A stretch of DNA of 64,000 nucleotides, from contig CAXIPT010000001.1 of assembly GCA_964030475.1 (NCBI GenBank), positions 24,573,448 through 24,637,447 on the forward strand, in the 5' to 3' direction. The stretch is from Tethya wilhelma (taxonomy: Eukaryota; Porifera; Demospongiae; Tethyida; Tethyidae). Of the stretch, positions 14,301 through 27,815 are shown in pieces. Numbering within the stretch: the first letter of the stretch is position 1; every line of letters starts with the position of its first letter. The translations under genes and the position numbers were made by a program. Under the pieces are notes generated by a model. The model was given only the letters and a program-made list of their open reading frames with translations, searched no databases and was not told the origin of the DNA.

Positions 14301-17300
14301 ATACAGATAACATTCCACTACCTGTAGGAATAGAGGCGGCAACAACTAGCTAGAATGTTGTTGCACAAGTTGACATCATAATTATGCTAGGCAGGACAAT
14401 CACATGTATATACACTGCTTAGATGGGGAATATTCTTCATGTCATGAATTGAGTCAAGAGATGATACAGCTGTATACATACATGGGTTATGCCTACACAA
14501 AACAGTGCAAATATAGCTATAGTTGACGTCATAACCAACTACTAATATGATTACAAATTCCCCAGGGGAACTCCCTTCAGATGGCTCCTATACAGCTGAT
14601 GTCAACAACTCTGAATATCCTAAGAAGAATCATAGCTAAGGAGACAGAATTAAATTATGGGAAATGGTCAAGGATCAGTGAAGGAGTCAGTCTTCAAAAA
14701 AGATGTCACTCAACTTAGCAACCAAGAGGCAGATTCCAGAGGGATAATAGTACAATTTCAACAAGTGAAGCGAAAGTTGCTGGCTGTAGAGCCTGAATTG
14801 GAATCTTTACCCAACAGGTTGAAGGAAGAGGCAGAATGTTTGAGCAACATCGATGAATTTATGTTTAAGTACTTCCACCATTTATTGGAGATCGGAGATC
14901 AAGTTGTGCAAGCTGTACAACGAGAGCAAGAGTGTTACCCCGAAGGCTATCGCAATGAAGCAACAAGGGATAGCAGCAGGGCCCGTATGTCTGCTGAAGT
15001 CCACGAGTTGGACAGTTTGGAAGTCAAATTGCTCCTTTACGAAGTCAACGATCGGGCTCACATTCAGAAAATGGCTTCGGTCTTTCACAGTAAGTTTCAC
15101 GAATTTCAGTTTGGACCGTTCCACGCAGCTATACTCATTGGGGATGTGCTACTGGATTGGGGTCCCACCGAACTGGTTCGCCCTAAACGCTTGACTAGAG
15201 CTCTTCACGAAGAAATACCAGGGCAAAGAACACCAGTCTTTATGGGAAATCTTCACACTACTAACGTTGATGATGAAAGAGATGCGATGTTTGAACATCT
15301 TCCAGTCCGTGGAGGTGCTGAGCAAATGCAGGAAGAATTCAAACAGACCATATCAAAACTGAGAGTCAGGAGTATGGAAAAGAGGCAGCTTCTTACAGCA
15401 CTAGCTGAAGTGGCAGTGTTTTACAACACAAAGCAACAATATGGGCTAATGTCAAACAACTGCCATCGCTTTGTGTCCGATGTGTTGAATGCGCTGGGTA
15501 TAACCGAGCATGACGAATTGTTTCAAGGAAAAATAAAAGAGTTTGAAGCCATTTTGATACATCGAGATCAACAAAAGAAGAAAATCATAGAGTACAATAG
15601 TCACCAAGAGCTCGACAGTCATGTGCGAGACAGTATTAATGAAATGCCTCGTGAAGAGCTGGAATTCGCGTATTGCCACTACCTACTGTTTCACTTGTGG
15701 GCTAAAAAATTTCCAAAAGAGAGAGCTTGGACATGTTCTAGAGAGAGCTGCTTGTGTGATGAACTGCATAAAAAACTCACAAGCAAGTAAACTTTCTAGT
15801 ATCATTACCGTATATCATGTATCGGTTTTTATGATGCATAATTATAATCATATTAGAGTGTTTTCTAAATATTCTACACAATACATGTTTTTGTTCTTCT
15901 TACAATGTAACAGTTTCTAAACTTGTACAGCTGAATTAAGAATGTCACATGGTGTTATCAATAATAACTATTGTATTTTACATAGAAAATTCCTAGAGAT
16001 AGTCAACTTAAATTAAGACGTCATCTATACTACAGATACTGTACCAGTATAATAATTATATACACTTGCAATTGAGCATGCAATCTTCAAGTGGGTATGA
16101 ATATCATTACATAGCAATTGTGTTTGCACTCTTGGCTATTTCCAACCAGAATCTATATAGGGTGCATGCATCATTCAAGTCACTAAGTGCATGTTTGTAA
16201 CCTAGGAAAAGAGAGTTATATCATGGGAGGTGGTGAAAGCAAACTAAAGGAGTCAGTTATCAAAAAAGATGCCACAAGCAATCAAGAGGCAGAGTCTAGA
16301 GGGGTAACAATGCAGCTAGAACAGGTCAAGACAAAACTGTTGGTTGTCGATCCCAACTTAAAAACCACACCAAACAAGTTGAAAGAGGAGGCAAAATGTT
16401 TGAGTGATGCTGATGAATTTGTGCTGGCGTACTGTGGCCATTTGTTAGAGATTGGCAACTATGCTGTGCAAGCTATTGAGCGTGAACAAAAGTACTTTCC
16501 AGACGGATATTGTAATGAAGCAACAAGAATTTACAGCACAGATCGCATGCATGCCGAGGTTCAGGAGTTGGACAATTTAGAGGTGAAACTTCTCCTCTAT
16601 GAAATCAACGATCAATCCCACATTCAGAAAATGGCCTCGATTATCCACGGACACTTTCACGATTTCGAGTTTGGACCGTTCCATGCAGCCATACTCATCG
16701 GGGATGTGCTACTGGATTGGGGTCCCACCGAACTGGTTCGCCCAAAACGTTTGGCAGGATCACTCCACAAGGCGGTGTCGGGGCAGAGATCACCCATCTT
16801 TATGGGAAATGTGCATACCCCTCCTTCCGGGGATGAAAGCAATGCTTTGTTCGAACACCTTCCGGTCCGTGGAGGTGCTAAGCAAACACAGGAAGGGTTT
16901 AAAGAGACCATAGCGAAATTGAATGTAAAACGAATGGAAAAGGAGCAGTTGCTTAGAGAATTGGCTGAAGTCGCAGTCTCCTACAACATAAAACATCGCT
17001 ATGGTTTGCTGACAGACAATTGCCATCACTTTGTGCTTGCAATACTAAATGCACTGTGTATCACTGACTACAAGGAGATGTTTGAAGGGAGATTAAAAGC
17101 GCACGCTGCCATCTTGACACAGCGTGACCAACAGAAAAAGAAGATTGTGGAGTACAATAGTCATCAGGAGCTAGATACCCATGTGCGAAATCACATTGAC
17201 GAAATGCCGAGAGAAGAAATGGAATTTGCTTACTGTCACTACTTGCTATTTCATGCATGGGCAAAAAAATTTCCAAATGAGAGAGCATGGGTTTGCAATG

Positions 17301-20300
17301 AAGACACGTGCAGGTGCGATGAACTGTATGAAAAACTTGAAGGACGATCATCATGAAGAAATAAAATTAGTTTAAATCATTCATGAATATAGTATAGTAA
17401 ATGTATAGTATATTATAGCATTGAAATCACCAGACTGTTTCACTTGTTTTTCTCCATCTGGACAAGCACCTGACTTAATACAGAATGTGCAGGCTGTAAA
17501 TATTATTTCAATATTGTTGTTAGCATTGTGTTTTTCCAATAGCTTTGCAGAATGTGGAACAATATGGCTGCTATAAATAGACGTGCTTGGTGTACTCCAA
17601 CTTGTAGTATACATTCATTGTTTACATTAGTACACAGACCCACCCACCTCATACAATACAATTACTATGCCAACAGAACGTGATAGGCATGTGATTGTCT
17701 TGGGCCTATTGTTCAGCATAGTAGGCGTGTATCATAAGGTCTGGCTTCACATGTAGACATGTGTTTGAATCAACAAACAACAAGACAACATCTTATTTTG
17801 TCAGAAGTGAATGTGTCACTATATAACCTATAGTTGGAAAGGCCCTAACAATGTCAAGAAGTAAAATTAGCGTAAAGGAGAAGAAACCCAAGACTATCCC
17901 AGCAGCTCCTATGACTGTGGAGCCAACCTACATCAAAGATGTTGTGGAGAAGCTCAAAAAGCATCCTAATTATCAAGATAAGCTTGAGAGGTACACAGAA
18001 GCTAAGTGGAAAGAGAAGGCAAGAAAATGGACCAATCTAGAACAACTTCATGTTAGGTTTAGTCACTTAACAGATGAAGCATTTGCTGATGTAGCATTAG
18101 AGACCGGAGAAGAAGCTGATGACACTGAAGGTGGTGCATTGTTCACACATAGTGATGAGCACAAGAGTGCTTCTCGTAGGATGAAAAGAAGATTAGATGG
18201 AGCTTCAAAACTCCCAGTAAAACTCTATCTTCGAACGCTCGTGGGCCAAACTGACTTTTCAAGGTCATTTGCTAGCATCTTTGCCAGGAAATATGGTGCC
18301 TTACACGCCGCACTACAGATAGGAGATGTTGTCATTGAGTGGGACTCTTCAAGTTTAGTTCTTCCAAAGAGACAAGGTTTTGCCGATCCAATCTTTCGAG
18401 GCGACATGAGCACACACACTTCTCTTGCGGCACATGCAGTTATGTTGGCACCAAAAATGACAGATGCCGTTAAACACGTGAAGTACAATGAAAGCATCAA
18501 TTTGATGTTTGACGTGTCAGTGAGCCGGAAGAAAATGATTGACGAACTGATCAAAGTTATTTCTAGGTACAACAAGCAATATTATTATCACATGCTCTTT
18601 CGTAACTGCCAGACGTTTGTCACAGATGCAATGCGTGCCATGGGCATTAAAAAAACACCCAAGTTCTCTGGAAGATTGAAGGAATACTTTAAAGAAATTA
18701 AGAAAGGGAAAACAAAAAACATCCCCGATGAGTTTGCTAGTCACGAGCAGCTTGATCGCTACGTAATGGACATAAATACAGAAGTCATCCTCACCGCTCA
18801 CGATAAGGAGTACCTTCTCTGTTTGTACTTTCAGTTTCACCTTGATGCGATGAGATCGGATAAGGATGACCCTGAGGAGGCCATCATGAGGTGTCCAGTC
18901 CCCTCGTGTCAGATGGGGAGACTGGACGAAATGATTCATGGACAACCAGTAATACTGTTGGCAGTGGATGATGATTAACTTGACTATTTGTGTTTTATTA
19001 AAAATTATAGATTATTATAAAGTGAACTAGCTAAGCATACTGTGCTTGCAGTACAAGTTCGAGATAATCTCAATTGATCTGCATGGATGACATGCTGATC
19101 AGGCGTAGCTATTAAGATGCCAAGCATATTAGGAATAACATGTTTATTTACCATACTCCTGAAGGAAATGCCCATGCAGTTACACATCACAATGGCTTTT
19201 TTGCACACAAAATGATGATCACATGATTGTCATGTGAATGTGGGGGTGACCAAAATTGTATTAGCCAGCTGTGGTAAAACAGCTTTCAAAAATGAGCAAG
19301 TCAATTGCCAAAAAGAAAAGACCACAGGTAATTCCACCTACTGCAATAAAGCTGGAACCAACCTACATCCAAAAAGTTGTAGATAAGTTGAAAAAGCATC
19401 CCTGGTACCAAAGAAAGAACTATACAGAAGACAAGTGGAAGCAAATGGCAAAGGAACTAACAGATCCAGATGAACTACATGCTAAGTTTAGTCACCTAAC
19501 AGATGAAGCCTATGCTGAAGTTGCCATAGAAACAGGGGAAGAAATTGACGACACAATGGGTGGAGAGGTGTTCACGCATTCTTCAGAAAAGAGTGAAGCT
19601 AGTGCTAGCATTAAACAAAGATTAGATGAAGTTTCAAAACTCCCCGTTCAACTCTATCTAAGAGAGTTAAATATCCAATCGAAAGCTGCACTTACATTTG
19701 CTAGAATCTTTGCTAAGAAATATGGCCCGCTGCACGTGGCACTACAGGTTGGCGATGTAATTGTGGAGTGGGACAACTCAAGCTTAGTCATTCCAATCCA
19801 AGGTGAATTTGTTGAGCCTATCTTTCGAGGAGATCTAACCAAACACAGTGCTGTCACATCTCAAGCTGCTGCATTAGCACCGCAAATGACAGATGCTGTT
19901 CAACACTTGAAGTATGACAAGAGCATTGAACTTTTGTTCGACGTATCAGTCAGCCGGAAGAAAATGATCGATGAGTTGATCAGAGTCATTTCAAACTACA
20001 ACAAGCGATTTTACTACCATGTACTTCATCGTAACTGCCAGACGTTTGTCACAGATGCAATGCATGCCATAGGTATAAAACACATGCCAAAATTCTCTGG
20101 AAGGTTGAAGGACTACTTCAAAGAAATCAAGAGAGGGAAAACAAAAAATATTCCCGACGAGTTTGCTTCTCATGAAGATCTTGATCACTATGTCATGGAC
20201 ATAAAGAAAGAGGACACACTCACTGCTCATGATAAGGAGTACCTCCTCTGTTTGTACTTTCAGTTTCACCTTGATGCGATGAGGTCGGATAAGGATGATC

Positions 20301-23300
20301 CTGAGGAGGCCATCATGAGGTGTCCAGTCCCCTCTTGTCAGATGAGGAGACTGGACGAAATGATAAATGGAGAACCAGCAATACTGTTAAGAGTACAAGA
20401 TGAAGACTGAATTGTTGCACAATCACATAGTTTAGCTAGCCAAACAATTTAAACTATTAAACTTGTATTTTACAAATCATTGCACAATATTGTAAGAACA
20501 GAGAATTGTATTAGCAACTGTACTGTTAAACTCAATTTAGGATCAAGTCTTTAAGCATATAGTCCTTCATCAAGCATGTCCTCCATCAGGAAGTCTTCTT
20601 TCTACCAAAGATCTGATCAAGCCAGACTTGCATGTTCTCACCATACATTCTTCAACGCCTATATGAATCTGATGGTATGCTAGACGTAGGTACCGAAGAT
20701 CATCTGTGAAAAGACTTTCAAGCTTTCCTTTTGACTCCTTTTTCATGACATACACATCAATATCTTCATGACGTTGAAAACTTATGGGTACTGTCAGGTT
20801 TCCTTGCATTATTTGTTTCATCGTTTCAGCTAGGTCACCAGTCAATTCTGGTGGCCGATCAATATACCAAAGACTTTAAGAACATCATCTACAAAAGTCT
20901 GGCAATTTCGACGGACAACATTATAGCAATAAGCACGATTGTACCGACAAATGACTTTAACCAGCTCTGAAATTGCGTCATATTTAGGCTGAGCTGATTT
21001 AATTGCATGTTCTAATTCTTCACTCTTGCTCTTAATATTGTTGCGTACTACCTCTACACGAACGTGATACATGCTGTGAGGGCGTATGTCGGCAAAAATC
21101 TCACAAGTGATTCAGAAATATCTAAATCTTCAGGATTTCTCCTACGAGGTATCACTAAACTTTCTAGCCCCCACTCAAGAAAGACATCTCCAATCCTTAT
21201 TGCAGTATGGACTGCACCATAGTTCAAACCCATTAGGTGTGCCCCGTAACAAAGGAGAATACCTAGGTTTGGTGCTCTTTTTTGCTCTACACCAATCAGC
21301 TCAGAAACGTACAAGACTATGGGTAGACTTGCATTCATTAAAAATCGATGTTTGAGTCTTTCTTGTTTCATGCAATTCTCTTCTGAAGAAACCAAATCAG
21401 AGTCATCCTCATCATTTTCCTGAAGGGTTTCTTCAAGGCCATTTTGATAAAGATGGCTAAAATCCATCCTTAGTTTGTCCTCTTGTATAAGATGCACAGC
21501 TTCATAGGTAAGTTTTGTTTCATTGAGATCTCTGTAGTCTGGGTTTTTTCTTAGTTTATCCTTCACTTGGATTACATAGGTACTCTCTCCAGTGGACAAT
21601 GACCGAATACCAGTAGAAACATACCTTACAAAGTCACTGGAAGACTGGCTTATTTGGGAACTACTTCTCACAGTAGAACGAACAGCAGTGCGAGAAGATT
21701 CGCTTGCAGTACGACTAAATTTCGACAAACTTATCCTATCTTCCAAGCAAAAAAACAAACTATATATACTGATAGACTTTGAATTTCTCAACTCTGCACA
21801 AGATATAGGTGTTTTTATAGAACACCCAATGGGTAAGGAATGTGTAAACAATTGACAAGTGTCATCTAGTATGTATTGCACCACCACAAATGCACATACT
21901 CATTATAGTAACATGATACAACAATACATCCCACAAGATCCAACCCTTCAATAGTGCATGCAGCAATTGCTGACAAAAAGAAAACCCTCCATTCTATTCA
22001 TCAAGGTTGTAGGTGGGAACTAGATGAGACAAAGTTAATTACTGACAAAATAGAAAAGTCTGCCTTCTATTCATCAAAGATAGTAGGCAGGAAAGTAAAA
22101 CGACAAGTTGTAAAATAGTACAAGAGCTGTACACAAGACTATAGTTATATTTATCCATGGTCTAGTCTAAGTGTCTACTCATTCATGTACGAAAATTATG
22201 GATTCGCAATGAGTCAATTTTGATACACTCTTCAACTTCCTTCACTAGGCATTCAACCTCTCCACACTTCCAACCATCAGCAGCCATAGGGCCATCCTTT
22301 AAGGCACACTTTGACTGCAAGTGAAACACCAAATATTGGGCCAAGAGATACTCTAGATCTTGGTGACCCAGTGAAGCAAATTCACCACTCTTTCGAATAC
22401 GCCTTACGTACACATTGAGCTCTGAATGACTTTGGAATTTATCTGGAACAGACTTTGAGTGCCCCTCTTTCAAAGCTTTGTAATACTCTGCAAGACCCTG
22501 AGTGAGTGTAATGGGTCTTTCCACACCTAATGCCTTGAGCACATCACTCACAAAATGCTGACAGTTGCGCCTTATCACATCGTGGTAGAAGACTGAAGTA
22601 TACTTCACTATAGTATCCACAACAGCACTAATGGACTGAACACTTGTCGAATCAATAACGTAAGCGAGAGTGATTTCTTTGTGAAAACCTCGCTGTTCGG
22701 CTGCTAATCTCATACCAGTATTGTGTCCCATAGTGATATCAACCCATTCATCTTTGTGCGGAAGATGCGATTGTAAACTGCCAAAGTCACTCTCAATGAG
22801 GCGAGGTATGACCAGACTAGAATCGTCCCATTCCAACTCAATATTTCCGATTTGTAACACGGCACGAAGAGGTCCATACTCAGCCTCAAAAATGGTCTCA
22901 TATTTTGATGAATTGGTTCCACTATAGTTCAGTGGGAAGAGGGTAAGCTTAAGAGGTAGATTGCTGATTCTGTTTGGTTGATCGTCACTGGTAGTTGCTG
23001 CTAACAAAATTTCATGGCGGGAGGTCCCATGGCCATTCTTTATGTCACTTTCATGTAAGCTATCATCAGAAGTTGTCACCGAATAACTTTTGATCATTTG
23101 ATTAAAATAGCATGACATGATTTCGTCCGCATTTGTCAAGTGTTCGGCTGGATTAATTTCTCTATTCTGGCCACTTTCAGCACCATTCTGCTCGTGTATG
23201 CTTCTAAGACTTTGAAGAAGGGGTGCTATCCTCAGTGACTGATGAGGATTACACCCAGCAGCAATACTGCTAGGTCCTACGCTTTGTAAGGAAGGATTTC

Positions 23301-26210
23301 CAGTCGATAGGCTTGGGAACTCGTGAGTGAGTGAAGCATATTGGAGTGAAAAGGGTTGCTGTTGGTCACCGTCTGTAGACTCTTGGGCACCTGATCCAGA
23401 GACAAACAAGCTTTGTTGAAGTCTCAGGCTTTCTTTCCTCTCAAGATTCTCAATCTTTTCCTGCACTTGAGGAATATAACTAGAATGTCTACTGGATGGT
23501 CTTCCGTTGGATTGTCCTGTGGGTTGCTTCTTCACCTTAGTGGCAAAGCTACCAAGGAATGACTTTCCTTTTGTATTGCTTCTGGACATTGTTTTACTGA
23601 AAGTACCAAGTTGTATACTACACACTAGTATGGCCTAGTTTGGTAGCACATGTGTGAGTAAACACATGTAGTCAAAAGGAGTTATTTCGACAATACTTAT
23701 AAACTGTCTCTAATTGTCCGAACTACTACTAGAGTGTTAAATTGCTCAGGACAATAAAACTACAACCAGTTTACATGATTCACAAAATTTCCTACATAGT
23801 ATTTGTACCAAACAATGAGTGCTATATTGCTGTACACAAAAAACNTCAAAAGATCTTTCTCTATTTCATTCAAATGAGTCACATTGAGAAATGGAAATGT
23901 TTCTTTATTTTGACATTTTGACCTATCTTCAAAGTATGATTGAAAGCTACACAGACCACAGGGACACTGGAAGCCACAAGCTTGTACTCCTGTAGCACTT
24001 CCAGAATCAGAGTCTCCACTAGTTGTAGGATCAACTGTCCTTTTTAGCTCATATGCTAGCTTGGTAAGGTTCAACTCTTGAAGGATAGCGATAAAATTAT
24101 CAAAGTTTGCATCATTATCCTTGATCTTGGATAAGATCTGACTCATGAGGATACTAGCCCTGTCATATTCATGAGCATGAGGATTCTCTGCTTGAGTTTT
24201 GTGGTAGTCAGAGATGAGAGACTTTGAACGAGCATTTACAGCAAATTTGACAACAACTGAGGACACAGCTTCTACTAGACGAGGAAACTTTTGAACAAAC
24301 ATTTTATATCGAACAGACTGAAATTCTACACCTGCATTTTCACTGGCCATTTTAGTCGCAGAGGTGTAGCTTCTTGACAATTTATCCTTGCAATTCTGTG
24401 TGGCCATGTTAATTATTCCTAGCTTGATTGTCTAGCAGGTTATAATTTATTTTATGAACCATTTCTTGACAGTCTATCCACACAACATGACCATTGTGAG
24501 ATATGGCCACAATAGTCCATATAAAATGGCATATAAACTACTTTAGAAGTTTCATCAATGTACTGAACACTTTAGTGGTTCAGAATCACCTCTAATTGTC
24601 TGATCTTTTTTTATTGCTCAGAACAATAGACACTTCTTTCACAACAATAGGCGTAAACTTGAGTACAACACCACACATTTAATGGGACATGTGACACTGT
24701 ATGAATATCACATGGTCCCACCACTGAACAGAACCACTACATAAATTCATTGCTGAGTTGGTTTGGCATTCATGCATACACATCCTGTGAGCTACACACC
24801 ACTATCAGAACACTCATCAAATCAACACATTTTTATCATACAAAATTAGACCACATGGCACACAAAATCCCTATATATTAGAGAGCAGAGGTTGGACCTG
24901 GTCCAACCATCTCCACATACAAAAAAATTACAAGTTGTCACAAAAGGGACTCAACTCACAATGAGGACAACTATACATGGACTTGCTTACAAAGACAATA
25001 CTGCTACATTACACTAACAAATAACAACATAACATATATCGGCCTATAGCAAGACACACCAACCAGATTCAAACAAGGGTTTGCGCTTTTCTAGTTCTTC
25101 TAGCTGACAATTCTCAACTGGACACACCCATTGTCCTTGAGGACGCCCATTCTCGTCCCATCTGGTAATGTGAAATCGAAAATACTGTCCCATCAAGAAA
25201 TCTAAGTCATACGATTTATAGTCATTAAGCTTTCCATTTTCTATCTCTTCTCTTACAAATTCATCAAGATCTTCATGCTTTCTGAAGTTACTGCGTTTCA
25301 ACTTTCGACTACGATTCAGTTTTGAGATCTGTTGGTCAAAGGTCTTACAGATATCTGGAACTGGTTTTACTCCTACAGCACGGCATACATCACGGATAAA
25401 GTGCTGGTTATTGCACGTGCGATCGTTGTAGAACTTGTTTCTGTTATAGTCGACAACAACTCGAAGAAGATTGAGGAGCAGGGTGTCTCTCTTTGTATTG
25501 AGATCGATTATCAGTTGCACTTCAAGTCCACCATCCTTTTGGTCGATGGCTGAATCTCGTTTTGGTTCTTGTTTGCTAACAAAAGTAGACCAGTCACTAA
25601 GGTGTAGGCTAGCCTTGTAGACTGGTTGGGAGGCAAGAAATGTACCTGCTTCAACAGGAATAATCAAGTCAGATTCGTCCCAGGACAGAATGAGATTCTC
25701 AATATGAAGAAAAGCTTGTAAAGGAGCATTGAGGATTGGGCCTGGTCTTTGTTGTGGTTGAGTACGAAGGAGTAGCTTAATGGAGAAATTGGAAGCGGTC
25801 TGAAATCGGTCCATTGAAAGACGGCGTGCTTCTGCATGAGGTAGTTGATTGTCTTGAACTCTTTGGTAGTCATTAGAAGCACTGAGTGTGAGTTGTTTGG
25901 CTACTTCGTCAATCTTTTTGGCAAAGTATTTGGCACGATATTCTTCCTGCGATACAAGAACTTTGGCTAATTCTAATCGTTCTGCTTGGCTTTTGTTAGG
26001 AAACGTAGCATCTACTTTTTGAGAGATCCTCTCGCTATATCCAGAACGACTATGACGAGCTAGTAACAGTGCTTGATCTGTCTCACCAGCCAGCTATAAA
26101 ACAAAGAAGAAATTAATGGGTCAGGACTAGCACACAGTATACTTAGAGCAGGTACAACCTGAACTCATCCACCAGTGCTCTTTCTCTCACACCAACCCCC
26201 CCCCCTCCCC

Positions 26211-26265
<55 letters not shown>

Positions 26266-27764
26266 GACAACTCAGCATCACTTCTTTCCACTCACCTNCT
26301 GTTTAGCCAATCGTTCACTTGCTTCTTCTTGATCACCTCCAGGAATACCGTTAATGCCATGGCCATTGCCAACTCCATTCTGTTCAACATCTTCCTGTCT
26401 AGGAGCTTCATACACATATTCTTCTTCTTCTTCTTGAATAGCAGAAACTGTTGGTTTTCTGGACACCGGTTGTGATTTGTTTTCCAGAAACTGATTTAAT
26501 AGGAGAGCGTGATCCTTGACCCACTCCTCCAGCTGTGCACACTGACAGTTGGGTACTTCACATTGCCACTCATCTTCATCCTCAGAGGCTTCGATGCTTG
26601 GCAGGTGGAATTGAAAATATTGGCAGAGAAGAAACTCGGAATCATGATTCGTCATGTCTTGGACTCGTAGCTTTCTTGCAACACACTCATCAAGTAGCTC
26701 GTGTGTTTTAAACTCAGCAAAATTGAGTGGTTTTCCTTTTTTCAGAGACTCGAAGTATTCTTTTAGATGTCCACTAAACTCAGGTGGTTCTTTGATACCG
26801 AGCGCTGCCAGAGCATCAAGGACAAAGTGTTGACAATTGCAAGAGAACACACTGTACTTCTTGTTGCTATTATAGTCGATAATGACATCGATGAGCCTTT
26901 GGAGGAGTTCCACCTTCCTTTTTGCCGAGTTGTTGAGAATTTCAATTTTTCTTCTACGATCTTTGCGACGATCAGCCAAACTCATACTTTTCACGAGCTT
27001 ATACGTCTCATCAAACCACTCTCCTTGATCGTGTACATGGGCAGCAAACAGTGAACCACTTGGTTCATATGCCGGCATGACCAACCCTTCTTGGCCCCAA
27101 TCCAATGTGATATTACCAACTTCCAATGCAGCATGCAAGGGACCATACTCATACCTCAGCAAAGATGTAAAGGCGTGACTGAGGGCCCACTGCCGTTCAA
27201 GCTTGGAGAGATGAAGCTTCACAGGGAGATGGCAGACACTAGCTACCCCATGTTTGGCAGCTTCACGAGCCTTATCTCTTTCAAAAGAATGGAAATCAGA
27301 CAGCAATTCGTTCTGTTCTTCGACATTTTCTACGACTCCTTCCACGCAATCCAATAGATGCTTAAATTTTTTCATAATTTCATCCCGATCTGTCAACTCT
27401 TTCGCGAGCTGGATTACCGCTTCTTGATTTTTGTCAGGAAACATCTTTCTCACTTTCTCTTGGGTCATTTTGGTTGCTGTTACTGGAGACTGAGCCATAC
27501 TAGCAAATTTTGAAAAACACTCGAGCAGAACACACAAACAAAGAAAGAAATTATGCTATGGCAGAGTGGGAACGAGGCCATAAATTATGCGCATATGCGT
27601 GCGATGTGCACGCTGACAATGCACGGGGGTGCCCCAGGGGGCGCCCAAGGTGGTGACGTGACTGAAAGTAATTATATAGCTGAACACATGCGCACATGCA
27701 CTGCACCGATGAATATTCCAAGATATTATACACAAATTCACAACCTTGTGAGTAGACATACAAG

Positions 27765-27815
<51 letters not shown>

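Noticed and set aside
27498..27537. Upstream ATG for the 25044-27498 gene
   Set aside because: The extra residues ([13 protein letters not shown]) do not align with paralogues, and the next ATG gives the family-like start.
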